Source: Streptococcus danieliae (lineage in GTDB: Bacteria > Bacillota > Bacilli > Lactobacillales > Streptococcaceae). From it: 35,674 nt of DNA. Under the pieces are notes generated by a model. It saw only the letters and a list, made by a program, of their open reading frames with translations, ran no database searches and was not told where the DNA came from. This document shows positions 22,680-29,979 of this stretch, in pieces. Where the stretch lies: NCBI RefSeq assembly GCF_009767945.1, contig NZ_WSRS01000008.1:1-35674 (forward strand), given 5' to 3'. Within the stretch, counting starts at the first letter, position 1. Every line of letters begins with the position of its first letter. The translations under genes and the position numbers were made by a program.

Positions 22680-25600
22680 TTTACTTGAAATATCGCTCTA
22701 TATACTCATGCAGTTGTCCAAGAAAAACACGGTCTTATTTATCATCCTACTAAGTTTAGTGAGCTATTTGGGATATAGGGGGTTAAAAATTGGATGGCCA
22801 TCTATTCATAGATGCAGCAAAGGTCTAGTTGCAGCTGTTAGAGATCCAAGGAAGATTCTCATTCAATTGAAAAGTTTGAAGAAAGTAGAGACTTTGCGGA
22901 AGGTTTCATTATGGCTACCAACTTATATCGGTCTGTGGTTGGGAAATCTCCTTTTTCGTCTAGTTTATACCCTCCCTTTCATAGGCCGTAAGCGGAAACG
23001 GTTCAACAAAGAGGTCAAACCGATTCTAGCTTTTAAAACCTTCCAGAGCTTTATTTACATGGGGCTTGGCTTTAGCTTCCTTGCTTTTTTACTGACAAGT
23101 TATTTAGTGACCGTTCTTCGAGCGATTATTCCCTATCTCTATTTCATGGTTTTATCCATTAAGGATGAAAGCCTCTATAGAGCCTTTGACTGGACGAGTT
23201 TGTTGATCCAAAATCTTTTGAATGCACGGGTCTTTGTCTTGGCTCCAATTCTAGCTTTTCCAATTTTTACTTTAGGTTTAATCGCTGCTTGGAGATCCGC
23301 TTGGATTAATTTTGAGCAGTATCGTGATTACAATCATAATGAGGAAGGAGACGATCGCTTTGCGACTATTAAAGAGATTCATCAGCAGTACAAGAAAGTC
23401 CCAAACAAGAGACTGACTTATCCAGGTGATGGTGGGGTGCCTGTTCTACATGAAACGAGGAAAAATTTAGCTGGTGTAACCTTAGCTTCTCAGATGAAGT
23501 GGCAGAATCGAACAGTTGGTAGGTATATCTATCAGGCACAGAGGATCTTAGGAAATTTAGGACAAGTGTCTGGGGATTACTATATAGAAGATGCTACGGT
23601 TAATCTTTTGGATATTGGGATCACCCGATCTGGTAAAGGGGAAAGCCGTGTAGCTCCAATTATCGATATTAATAGTCGAGCAGAAAAGCAGCCTTCGATG
23701 GTCATTCAGGATCCCAAGGGAGAACACTATCAAGCTTCTTATAAAACCATGCGAAAGCGTGGCTATGATGTCGAAGTTTTGTCCTTCCAGAATATGGATT
23801 GGTCAATGTCCTACAATCCCTTAGAGTTAGCGATTGCGGCCGCCAAAAGGGGATATTATGAAAAGGCTCAGACTCGTGTCAATGCCGTTGCAGAAGCGAT
23901 TTTCCCGCAGCCAAAAGGCGGAGGCAAGGGAAATTCAGAATACTTCCGGAAGTCCTCTATTTCATTGTTTAATGCCTTGACTATGGCGCTTATAGATCGA
24001 GCTAATGAAACTTTTCAAAATGGCGAGGAGGATGCCTGGGACACCATTACCATCCACAATATTGCTAAATTTTTGGCGAATTTGGGATCAGAGGATGTAT
24101 TTGTAGATAGTGATGGGGAAATCGTTGAAAACCCAGAAAAAGGACAGAGTGTCTGGAAGAAGTCTAAACTAACCGTTTATTTTGATAATCTCCGCAAAGT
24201 CAATCAAAAGCAGTTTTCTAAATTTAGACAGATGGCAGATATAGAGTTCCGAGCTTCGGATTTTGGAGGCGATGAGACAAAAGGAAATGTCTACTCCAGC
24301 ATGATGACGGGAATCAACCTATTCCTTCAAGACAATGTGGCCAAGTTGACTTCTAAAAATTCTATTGATTTGGAATCGGTGGGATTTCCAAGGCGCTTAT
24401 CGGTCAAGCTTCGTTCTAGTCGGAACCGCTTGATGGAGAATGAGTTTACCCATAAAACCGCTAGAATTACCATTAAAGATGCTAGAAACGGTAAAGTCTA
24501 TGTTCAAAATGCGACAGCCTTAATTGATGCGGAAGGTTATCTGACCTACTGTATTGCTCCTAAATTGCCTAATCAATTTGTGATCTCGATCGATTTTGAT
24601 CATGACAATAATGGAACTTCAGCTATTCGTTCTGTAGAAATTCAATTCTCAGCTGAAAAAATCTATGGGGGAGTGGATTCTTATACAGGTAAGCCCTCGT
24701 TAAGGGGTCTTCAAATTAGGATTGATAAAGCTAGCCAGTCCCTGATTAAGGAGCAGGATGTGGAGTTGATTTACTCAGACAATCCAAAAATCATTTATTT
24801 AGTAACTCCTCCCAATCGAACCGAATACAATTCGATTGTCTCGCTCTTCTTAGATCAGTTGTTTAATGCCAACTATGAGCTGGCCTTATCGAATGGTCGA
24901 AAATGTATCAATCGGATTCTCCATGTTCTAGATGAGTTTACAAACATGCCAGCCGTTCCGAACATGGATACTAAAATTTCAATTGGTCTTGGCCAGAATA
25001 TCTTGTATTATCTCTGGATTCAAAATTTAGAGCAGCTGGTGGCTGAGTACGGTGAGAATGTAGCTAAAACGATTCAGGATAACTGTTCACTTCAGGGCTA
25101 TATTAAGTCGACGTCACAAGAAACCAATGAACGTTTCAGCAAGCGCTTAGGCAGTCGAACCATTACTCGGAGAAGACGGTCAAGCAACATTCTCGATGAA
25201 GCCAATCCAAATGTTTCAGTCGATCATGTACGACAAGAATTGTTGACTCCTACACAACTGGCCAAACTCCAAGAGGGTGAGGCCGTGATTCTACGAGGTG
25301 TCAAAGGTCGGAATAATCAAGGTCACAAGGTAACGACTGATCCTATTTTCCTTCACGACAAGACTAGCCTGCCTTATCGTTACATGTTCCTACAAGAGGA
25401 GTTTGACCAGTCTATGACCTTGGCAGATATTCCAGTTGAAAGTGAACACCGGAACTTGAATTTACAAGATGTGGCTATCGATGGTGAAAGAGCCTTTAGA
25501 AACCTGATTGACTGGCGCCGTCACCTCAATGCCGGCCTCGGCAGCAATACAGGAGAGAGTCCAAAATTAGCAAGTCGAGGCAGGACTCAGATTCAAGGGC

Positions 25601-25731
25601 AGCCCCAAGCAGTCCAGTCGACTGAAGAATTATTTGAAGTCGCAGTAGCTAGTGTGATTGGCGGTGATGTTTTACCTGGCTATGAGGAGAGCTTCCTAGA
25701 CGATGATTTCTTCGTGGATGATGTGATGTAG
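22672..25731 (+). CDS. virD4: VirD4-type coupling protein (large Gram-positive, CD1115-like)
   Basis: 1019 residues, starting at TTG 22672 after AGGAGGGAGG with about 9 bases between. Several membrane segments lie in the first 215 residues. The P-loop is GITRSGKGES with K322, followed by a VIQDPKGEHYQ motif and Walker B LDEFTNMP (D754-E755), typical of TraG/VirD4 proteins, which draw the relaxase-DNA complex to the channel using ATP. A beta-rich insertion of about 150 residues (about 570-720) lies between the Walker motifs. The C-terminus is acidic (DDDFFVDD), a possible partner contact. It is the class of Firmicutes ICE proteins often named CD1115 family. Confidence 0.92.
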   Translation: MIDLLEISLYILMQLSKKNTVLFIILLSLVSYLGYRGLKIGWPSIHRCSKGLVAAVRDPRKILIQLKSLKKVETLRKVSLWLPTYIGLWLGNLLFRLVYTLPFIGRKRKRFNKEVKPILAFKTFQSFIYMGLGFSFLAFLLTSYLVTVLRAIIPYLYFMVLSIKDESLYRAFDWTSLLIQNLLNARVFVLAPILAFPIFTLGLIAAWRSAWINFEQYRDYNHNEEGDDRFATIKEIHQQYKKVPNKRLTYPGDGGVPVLHETRKNLAGVTLASQMKWQNRTVGRYIYQAQRILGNLGQVSGDYYIEDATVNLLDIGITRSGKGESRVAPIIDINSRAEKQPSMVIQDPKGEHYQASYKTMRKRGYDVEVLSFQNMDWSMSYNPLELAIAAAKRGYYEKAQTRVNAVAEAIFPQPKGGGKGNSEYFRKSSISLFNALTMALIDRANETFQNGEEDAWDTITIHNIAKFLANLGSEDVFVDSDGEIVENPEKGQSVWKKSKLTVYFDNLRKVNQKQFSKFRQMADIEFRASDFGGDETKGNVYSSMMTGINLFLQDNVAKLTSKNSIDLESVGFPRRLSVKLRSSRNRLMENEFTHKTARITIKDARNGKVYVQNATALIDAEGYLTYCIAPKLPNQFVISIDFDHDNNGTSAIRSVEIQFSAEKIYGGVDSYTGKPSLRGLQIRIDKASQSLIKEQDVELIYSDNPKIIYLVTPPNRTEYNSIVSLFLDQLFNANYELALSNGRKCINRILHVLDEFTNMPAVPNMDTKISIGLGQNILYYLWIQNLEQLVAEYGENVAKTIQDNCSLQGYIKSTSQETNERFSKRLGSRTITRRRRSSNILDEANPNVSVDHVRQELLTPTQLAKLQEGEAVILRGVKGRNNQGHKVTTDPIFLHDKTSLPYRYMFLQEEFDQSMTLADIPVESEHRNLNLQDVAIDGERAFRNLIDWRRHLNAGLGSNTGESPKLASRGRTQIQGQPQAVQSTEELFEVAVASVIGGDVLPGYEESFLDDDFFVDDVM

Positions 25732-25744
25732 TTATCGTTGGCAG

Positions 25745-25779
25745 AACTGAGCAGAGGAATCAACTCTGTTCAGTTTTTT
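25745..25779 (+). terminator. Rho-independent terminator of the coupling-protein operon
   Basis: AACTGAGCAGAG (25745-25756) pairs with CTCTGTTCAGTT (25764-25775), with one G-T pair and a 7-base loop, then TTTT. Confidence 0.9.
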
Positions 25780-25786
25780 AGACTCA

Positions 25787-25799
25787 AAGTTATATAATT
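25787..25799 (+). promoter_or_regulatory. AAGTTATATAATT motif upstream of the lipoprotein gene
   Basis: Identical over 13 bp to the copy at 35179-35191. A partial second half, TTTATAACTTTTG, lies at about 25814-25826. It sits 25 bases upstream of the -35 box of the lipoprotein promoter. Confidence 0.68.
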
Positions 25800-25823
25800 A
25801 ATTGGCCATCTTTTTTATAACTT

Positions 25824-25852
25824 TTGCTTTTTCCGATGGTCTCAGCTATAAT
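25824..25852 (+). promoter_or_regulatory. Sigma-A promoter of the lipoprotein gene
   Basis: TTGCTT (25824-25829), a 17-bp spacer and TATAAT (25847-25852). This gene has an ordinary promoter instead of the 21-bp-spaced element used by the transfer operons on each side. Confidence 0.78.
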
Positions 25853-25880
25853 AAAATTAGGAACGTAAAAGGAGAAGGTT

Positions 25881-26363
25881 ATGAAATTAGGGAAAGTTGC
25901 TCGTTTAGTAGTTTGTGGTCTCGTTATTTTCTTCCTAGCAGCCTGTGGCGCAAAATCACCAGAAGATCTTGAAAAAAATGTGTTGAAAGATAGCTATACA
26001 GGATATTCGCAAGAGTCTGGTTATCAAGGGCGAAAATTTATAGCGGGTGGAGATACTTTAACTTTTGATAAAAGTCAGAAATTGATCAAGAACAGCCATG
26101 GTGAAGAAATTAAATATGCAGTTGTTTCGGATGATCAAGCTAAGAAAATCCCTTCTAAATATAGAGGAGCACTAGTGGATCTTGAAGAGGAATTAAAAGA
26201 AACAGATAATTTTACAATTGCTGTAGGAGATAATCCTGAAAAAGCCAGTGCATATTACCAGGTTGCTTTACAAAATGGTGGTAAGAATATCCGAATCATT
26301 GAACTTCTCCGGGGATATAAATATGAGAATGCTTACTATGATTTTTCTGGTGTAGCGGATTAA
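25881..26363 (+). CDS. Lipoprotein of unknown function
   Basis: 160 residues with a clear type II signal: MKLGKVARL, a hydrophobic core and the lipobox LAAC with C22 as the lipidated residue. The mature part is small and beta-rich, with lysine and glutamate patches (GEEIKYAVVSDDQAKKIPS). It is transcribed alone between the coupling protein and VirB6-like genes, from its own sigma-A promoter and ended by its own terminator. It could act in surface or entry exclusion, as lipoproteins at this place often do, but nothing in the sequence proves that. Confidence 0.82.
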   Translation: MKLGKVARLVVCGLVIFFLAACGAKSPEDLEKNVLKDSYTGYSQESGYQGRKFIAGGDTLTFDKSQKLIKNSHGEEIKYAVVSDDQAKKIPSKYRGALVDLEEELKETDNFTIAVGDNPEKASAYYQVALQNGGKNIRIIELLRGYKYENAYYDFSGVAD

Positions 26364-26367
26364 AATG

Positions 26368-26392
26368 AAAGTCTCAGAAATGAGGCTTTTTT
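26368..26392 (+). terminator. Rho-independent terminator of the lipoprotein gene
   Basis: AAAGTCTCA (26368-26376) pairs with TGAGGCTTT (26381-26389), with one G-T pair, around a GAAA loop, then TTT. Confidence 0.88.
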
Positions 26393-26396
26393 GTTG

Positions 26397-26432
26397 CCCT
26401 TTAAAAGAAATTTTTAATTTATTCCTTATGAT
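26397..26432 (+). promoter_or_regulatory. 21-bp-spaced promoter element, copy E
   Basis: CCC-TTTAAA at 26397-26405, a 21-bp spacer beginning AGAAATTTTT, and TATGAT at 26427-26432. It lies directly after the lipoprotein terminator and 33 bases before the VirB6-like gene. Confidence 0.75.
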
Positions 26433-26464
26433 AGAATCATCAAATAGAAAGTAGAGGATTTTTC

Positions 26465-28642
26465 ATGAGGTATGGCACCTTTTCAGATTTAATGCATGAA
26501 GTAGAAAAACTTGATGGGGATATTCAAGGAGATAACGCTGTAAAATTGGCAGAGTTTTATTCCTATTGGATTAATTACTTAGAACCAGCCCCAGCTTTTT
26601 TGTCCTATCTATCTCACCTACCAGGAGGTATTGCTAAGGTTTTTTACCAAATCACAGTTAGTTTAGAACATGTGTTTAATAATATGTTTAAGTTATTTGG
26701 CTTATTTGGCTACCTGGGGGATAATTCGACCTTGATTGGTCAATTTTTCTATTGGTTTCAAGTGCTGGGAACAAGCATATTTACCTTAGTTCTGATTATT
26801 TCGGCTTTGCTTGGAGTGTTCACAAAACCTGTTAAGTATAAAAATGTGATTACTAATTTTTTGTTGGTCACTTTTATGACAACGGCTTTGCCTTTAGGAT
26901 TAACGATTATCACACAAGCAATGGCTGAGGATGCCCGAGCCATTCAAACCCTGTCTTCTGGGAAGGAAGATTATTCTTCCCTGGCTATTCAGCCCATCAA
27001 AAATAATGTGGTTGATCTAAAAATTTTAGTGGACAATGATTTTTCAACAAAACTGTTTCCGCTTGATAATTATGGATATATCAAACCTGTTCAGGAAGGA
27101 TCAACTCCCGTCAATAATATTACAGATGATCCCGAGAAAAGAGATACACTTGATTTTGTGACCAAAATTGATTTTGCGGCTACCTATGGTGCTACAAATG
27201 GAGTAGTTCTTGATGATATGGAGATCGAATTTGATGAGAAATATGGAGTGAAGGGAATTAAGGGCTTATTCCTTCATAGGCTAGATGCTAATCAGACTGG
27301 TGTTGAGACCATCACAGAACATCGATTTGTGAACGGTTTAAATGCTTTTGAACCTGTTTATATGAGGTACAAGGTAAACTGGATTGGAATGTTTATCCAG
27401 TATGGTATTCTGATGATTCTTTTAGGTACCATGGCCTTTAAATTTGTTAAATCGGTTTTCGATATTATCATTCAGGCTATGATTTCTCCCATTGTCGGTT
27501 ATAGCTCCGTTTCCAAGTCTACCAAGTATAAAGAATTACTGAGGACTATTGGAGGTGCTCTAGCAGGGATTATGTTTGAGGTGATCATCATTCGAGTTGT
27601 TTTAGAAATTTGTCGAGATTTACCAACCTTGTCTGTCTCTGCGGTTACCAAGTTATCAGGTGGTTTCTTTGATGGGCTAAATATGTGGGAACAGGTATTA
27701 TCGGCTTCTTTAGTCTATCTAGGCTTGTTCTATGCGACGATGCAAGGAATTGCCATGGTCGAACGTTGGTTGGGTGTGTCTACAGCTCAAAGCGATTCAG
27801 CTCAACAATTGATGAGTTCTGTGATGGCTGGAAATGCGCTTTTCAATGGCGCTCGTGGATTTGGGCATGGTGCTCTGGCTGCAGCTGATATGGGTGCTAA
27901 TCTTGCAGGGGCAGTACCTGGATTTGTGGCTGGAGGAAGTCGGGTTATCGGAAATAGCTTGTCTGCTACAGGTGGAGGTCTTCGTGGCTTTGGTGATGCT
28001 GTAAAAGATCAAGGTTTTGTGAATACTGCAACTGGCGGATTAAGTAACATGGTCAACCTGGCCGATGCGATGGGGCAAGATGCAGTTGGGAAGGTGAAGG
28101 ATTTTGCTGGAGGTGTCGCAGATAATCTAAGTCAGAAAGAGCAAGCTGGTCATGATGCGACTTATGCTGCCTTTAAAAATCCAGCAGCTGAACCTAAAGT
28201 AGGCTTTAATTCTAAGATGAGTGCCAATGCTGACTATGGTTTGAATCGTTCCGGGCATTATGGAGGAGAACCTCTCTTCTCAGATTCTGCCTCTGGTACT
28301 GGTTCGTCTCTAGGGACAAACACTAGTTCATCCGGTGGAGGAATCACAGATCCTACCTTGGCGGCAACAGATCTCTCAGCTCCTGATTTTACAGGTATTA
28401 GTGATCCTAGTCCTGTAGGTGCTGGAAATTATTCCAATGTGAGCGCTCCGAATCTGTATCCGGAGACAAGTCAGGATCCGTTGCTATCTGGTCAGAAAGT
28501 GGATCAAGAGAGGTTATCCTCAAACCAGAAATCGAACATTCCTAATGTAACCTCGCAGGTTGATCCGTTTGGTGCTCCTAGCGAACCTCTGCAGAGTCAA
28601 AATCCGCTGAGAGGTCTAGAATTTGATGAAGATGAAGGGTAG
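26465..28642 (+). CDS. VirB6/TrbL-like polytopic membrane protein
   Basis: 725 residues, starting at ATG 26465. Hydrophobic segments lie in the first 165 residues (around QVLGTSIFTLVLIISALLGV and FLLVTFMTTALPLGLTIIT), then an outside domain (about 170-300) and more segments at about 305-450 (FIQYGILMILLGTMAFKFV and following). This is the VirB6/TrbL inner-membrane channel layout. The C-terminal 270 residues are soluble, glycine-, serine- and alanine-rich, with poor sequence complexity, and probably lie in the cytoplasm or outside. It is the first gene of the operon from promoter E. Confidence 0.82.
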   Translation: MRYGTFSDLMHEVEKLDGDIQGDNAVKLAEFYSYWINYLEPAPAFLSYLSHLPGGIAKVFYQITVSLEHVFNNMFKLFGLFGYLGDNSTLIGQFFYWFQVLGTSIFTLVLIISALLGVFTKPVKYKNVITNFLLVTFMTTALPLGLTIITQAMAEDARAIQTLSSGKEDYSSLAIQPIKNNVVDLKILVDNDFSTKLFPLDNYGYIKPVQEGSTPVNNITDDPEKRDTLDFVTKIDFAATYGATNGVVLDDMEIEFDEKYGVKGIKGLFLHRLDANQTGVETITEHRFVNGLNAFEPVYMRYKVNWIGMFIQYGILMILLGTMAFKFVKSVFDIIIQAMISPIVGYSSVSKSTKYKELLRTIGGALAGIMFEVIIIRVVLEICRDLPTLSVSAVTKLSGGFFDGLNMWEQVLSASLVYLGLFYATMQGIAMVERWLGVSTAQSDSAQQLMSSVMAGNALFNGARGFGHGALAAADMGANLAGAVPGFVAGGSRVIGNSLSATGGGLRGFGDAVKDQGFVNTATGGLSNMVNLADAMGQDAVGKVKDFAGGVADNLSQKEQAGHDATYAAFKNPAAEPKVGFNSKMSANADYGLNRSGHYGGEPLFSDSASGTGSSLGTNTSSSGGGITDPTLAATDLSAPDFTGISDPSPVGAGNYSNVSAPNLYPETSQDPLLSGQKVDQERLSSNQKSNIPNVTSQVDPFGAPSEPLQSQNPLRGLEFDEDEG

Positions 28643-28647
28643 AGAGA

Positions 28648-28929
28648 ATGGATTTCAAAGATAAGATAGTTGTTATTACAGGAAGTCTACGGCCTCTCAG
28701 TCGTAAGGATGCTATTCGTTTGCTTGAAGCTAGGGGTGCAATTGTACATGCTTATATTTCAGCGGCTACAAATATTTTAATCACAGGTCACCGCCAATTG
28801 GATCTCTTTCAACCAGAGAAGCGATCCAAGAAGTACCAGGCAGCTATGCGAAGGATAGCAGAGGGGCAAGTGATTGAAATTGTGACGCAGGATCGATTTT
28901 TTCAGTTAGTAAAGGAGTCTCAGAGATGA
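28648..28929 (+). CDS. Stand-alone BRCT-domain protein
   Basis: 93 residues that form a single BRCT-like fold, similar to the C-terminus of bacterial NAD-dependent DNA ligase: KIVVITGSLRPLSRKDAIRL, then LLEARGAIVHAYISAATNILI and a buried C-terminal helix (RFFQLVKES). BRCT domains bind DNA ends, gaps or protein partners. With no ligase attached, it may dock on DNA or on host repair proteins. It begins 5 bases after the VirB6-like stop. The 3' end carries the operon terminator. Confidence 0.85.
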   Translation: MDFKDKIVVITGSLRPLSRKDAIRLLEARGAIVHAYISAATNILITGHRQLDLFQPEKRSKKYQAAMRRIAEGQVIEIVTQDRFFQLVKESQR

Positions 28930-28942
28930 GACTTCTTTTTTT
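28916..28942 (+). terminator. Rho-independent terminator overlapping the BRCT gene 3' end
   Basis: AGTCTCA (28916-28922) pairs with TGAGACT (28927-28933) around a GAGA loop, then TC and seven T. The BRCT stop codon TGA (28927-28929) is part of the right arm, so coding and termination share the same bases. Confidence 0.9.
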
Positions 28943-28954
28943 GCAGTGAAGTGA

Positions 28955-28990
28955 CTCTTTACAAGAGATATTGGTTTTATTTTTTACCAT
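28955..28990 (+). promoter_or_regulatory. 21-bp-spaced promoter element, copy F
   Basis: CTC-TTTACA at 28955-28963, a spacer of 21 bp beginning AGAGATATTGG, and TACCAT at 28985-28990. It heads the longest channel operon (29017-35160). The -10 box is the poorest of the set, so it may depend most on an activator. Confidence 0.65.
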
Positions 28991-29016
28991 AGAGGCAAAA
29001 GAATGGGGAGGAAGTT

Positions 29017-29322
29017 ATGGATGAAAAATATGGCGTACCTAGAGATGTTTATGCTCGGGTCAAAATTATTGGATTGTTTATGGTCGATCTTGTCTTTGTG
29101 GGAGGTTCAGGTGTTATGGCTTTGTCCTTTGCATTGAAGGTATTTCCACCGAGTCAGTGGGCTCAAATGCTGCTTTTTATCATTTTGAGTCCGGTTTTGA
29201 GTCTGTACCTGATTCTTCCTACCAATGGCGGGAAGAAGAATTGGAATAGTATGTACTTGTTTTTTAGACGGCGGCGCAAACGCTATGTCAGTTTAAATTA
29301 TATTCGAGGGGGAAAATTGTAA
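29017..29322 (+). CDS. VirB3-like small membrane protein
   Basis: 101 residues with two membrane segments (about 18-42 and 50-70) after a MDEKYGVPRDVYARVKI start, and a basic tail (FFRRRRKRYVSLNY). Two closely spaced segments just before VirB4 genes are typical of VirB3/TcpD/PrgI-like proteins, which anchor VirB4 to the membrane; the product resembles DUF5592-type proteins. It is the first gene of the operon, and its stop codon overlaps the next start by 1 base. Confidence 0.75.
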   Translation: MDEKYGVPRDVYARVKIIGLFMVDLVFVGGSGVMALSFALKVFPPSQWAQMLLFIILSPVLSLYLILPTNGGKKNWNSMYLFFRRRRKRYVSLNYIRGGKL

Positions 29323-29969
29323 TGGCTATTCGAAAAGCTGAAAAACCGGTTGAAAACAAAAAGCCCTTGGGGCGGGTATCTGAGCGAAAAGGCTATTCGG
29401 AGTCTTATTTTGACTTGAATTCCTGTGTTGATTTACTGGATGTAAAGTCGATTATTCCCAACCAACAAGCCTATATCCAACTGGTAGATTTGGGTTATCT
29501 CCAATTGATGGAAATACCAGGTAAAGATTTAGGCTCCCTGTCTTGGAATGAGATGATGCGTACCATTCAAAATTTTGAAAAGTGGCTTTCTGATTTTAAT
29601 ACAGATATTCAGATTGAGACGACAACCTTACCGACCAATACAGCTCCCCAAATTACTGATTTACGGCATCATTTGAGCCTGGTTCGGGAGGAGAAGGCCA
29701 AGTTGCCTGTAGATAGCCGGCGGTATCTTCAGCTACAAGATCGAGAGGAGTTGTTGCTTAATCAAATTCGTGTTGAAGAAAGTATTCAACAGGAAATTTA
29801 CAATACAGAGTTTATTTTATGGTTGTTTGCACCTACAACGATGGAACTAGATGATCTGGTTCGGAAGGCTAAAACGTATGGCAATAATGATTTTGTTCCT
29901 CAAGAAATTAGCTATGACAAGAAGGTACAAATTATGAAGCAGTATAACAACATGAATGAGAAGGTATAG
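29322..29969 (+). CDS. Separate VirB4 N-terminal-domain-like protein
   Basis: 215 residues with no membrane segment: an alpha/beta domain (SYFDLNSCVDLLDVKSIIPN, then QAYIQLVDLGYLQLMEIPGKD) and long helices (DLRHHLSLVREEKAKLPVD and on). This matches the non-ATPase domain that precedes the motor in VirB4/TraC proteins, here as its own gene, just ahead of the motor gene. The two may work as one split VirB4. It is similar in kind to the TraC/TrsD-like proteins of Gram-positive conjugation systems. Confidence 0.68.
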   Translation: MAIRKAEKPVENKKPLGRVSERKGYSESYFDLNSCVDLLDVKSIIPNQQAYIQLVDLGYLQLMEIPGKDLGSLSWNEMMRTIQNFEKWLSDFNTDIQIETTTLPTNTAPQITDLRHHLSLVREEKAKLPVDSRRYLQLQDREELLLNQIRVEESIQQEIYNTEFILWLFAPTTMELDDLVRKAKTYGNNDFVPQEISYDKKVQIMKQYNNMNEKV

Positions 29970-29979
29970 GAGGTAGAAG

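Noticed and set aside
25881-26363. Lipoprotein as part of the VirB6 operon
   Set aside because: It has its own sigma-A promoter and its own terminator, and promoter copy E follows.
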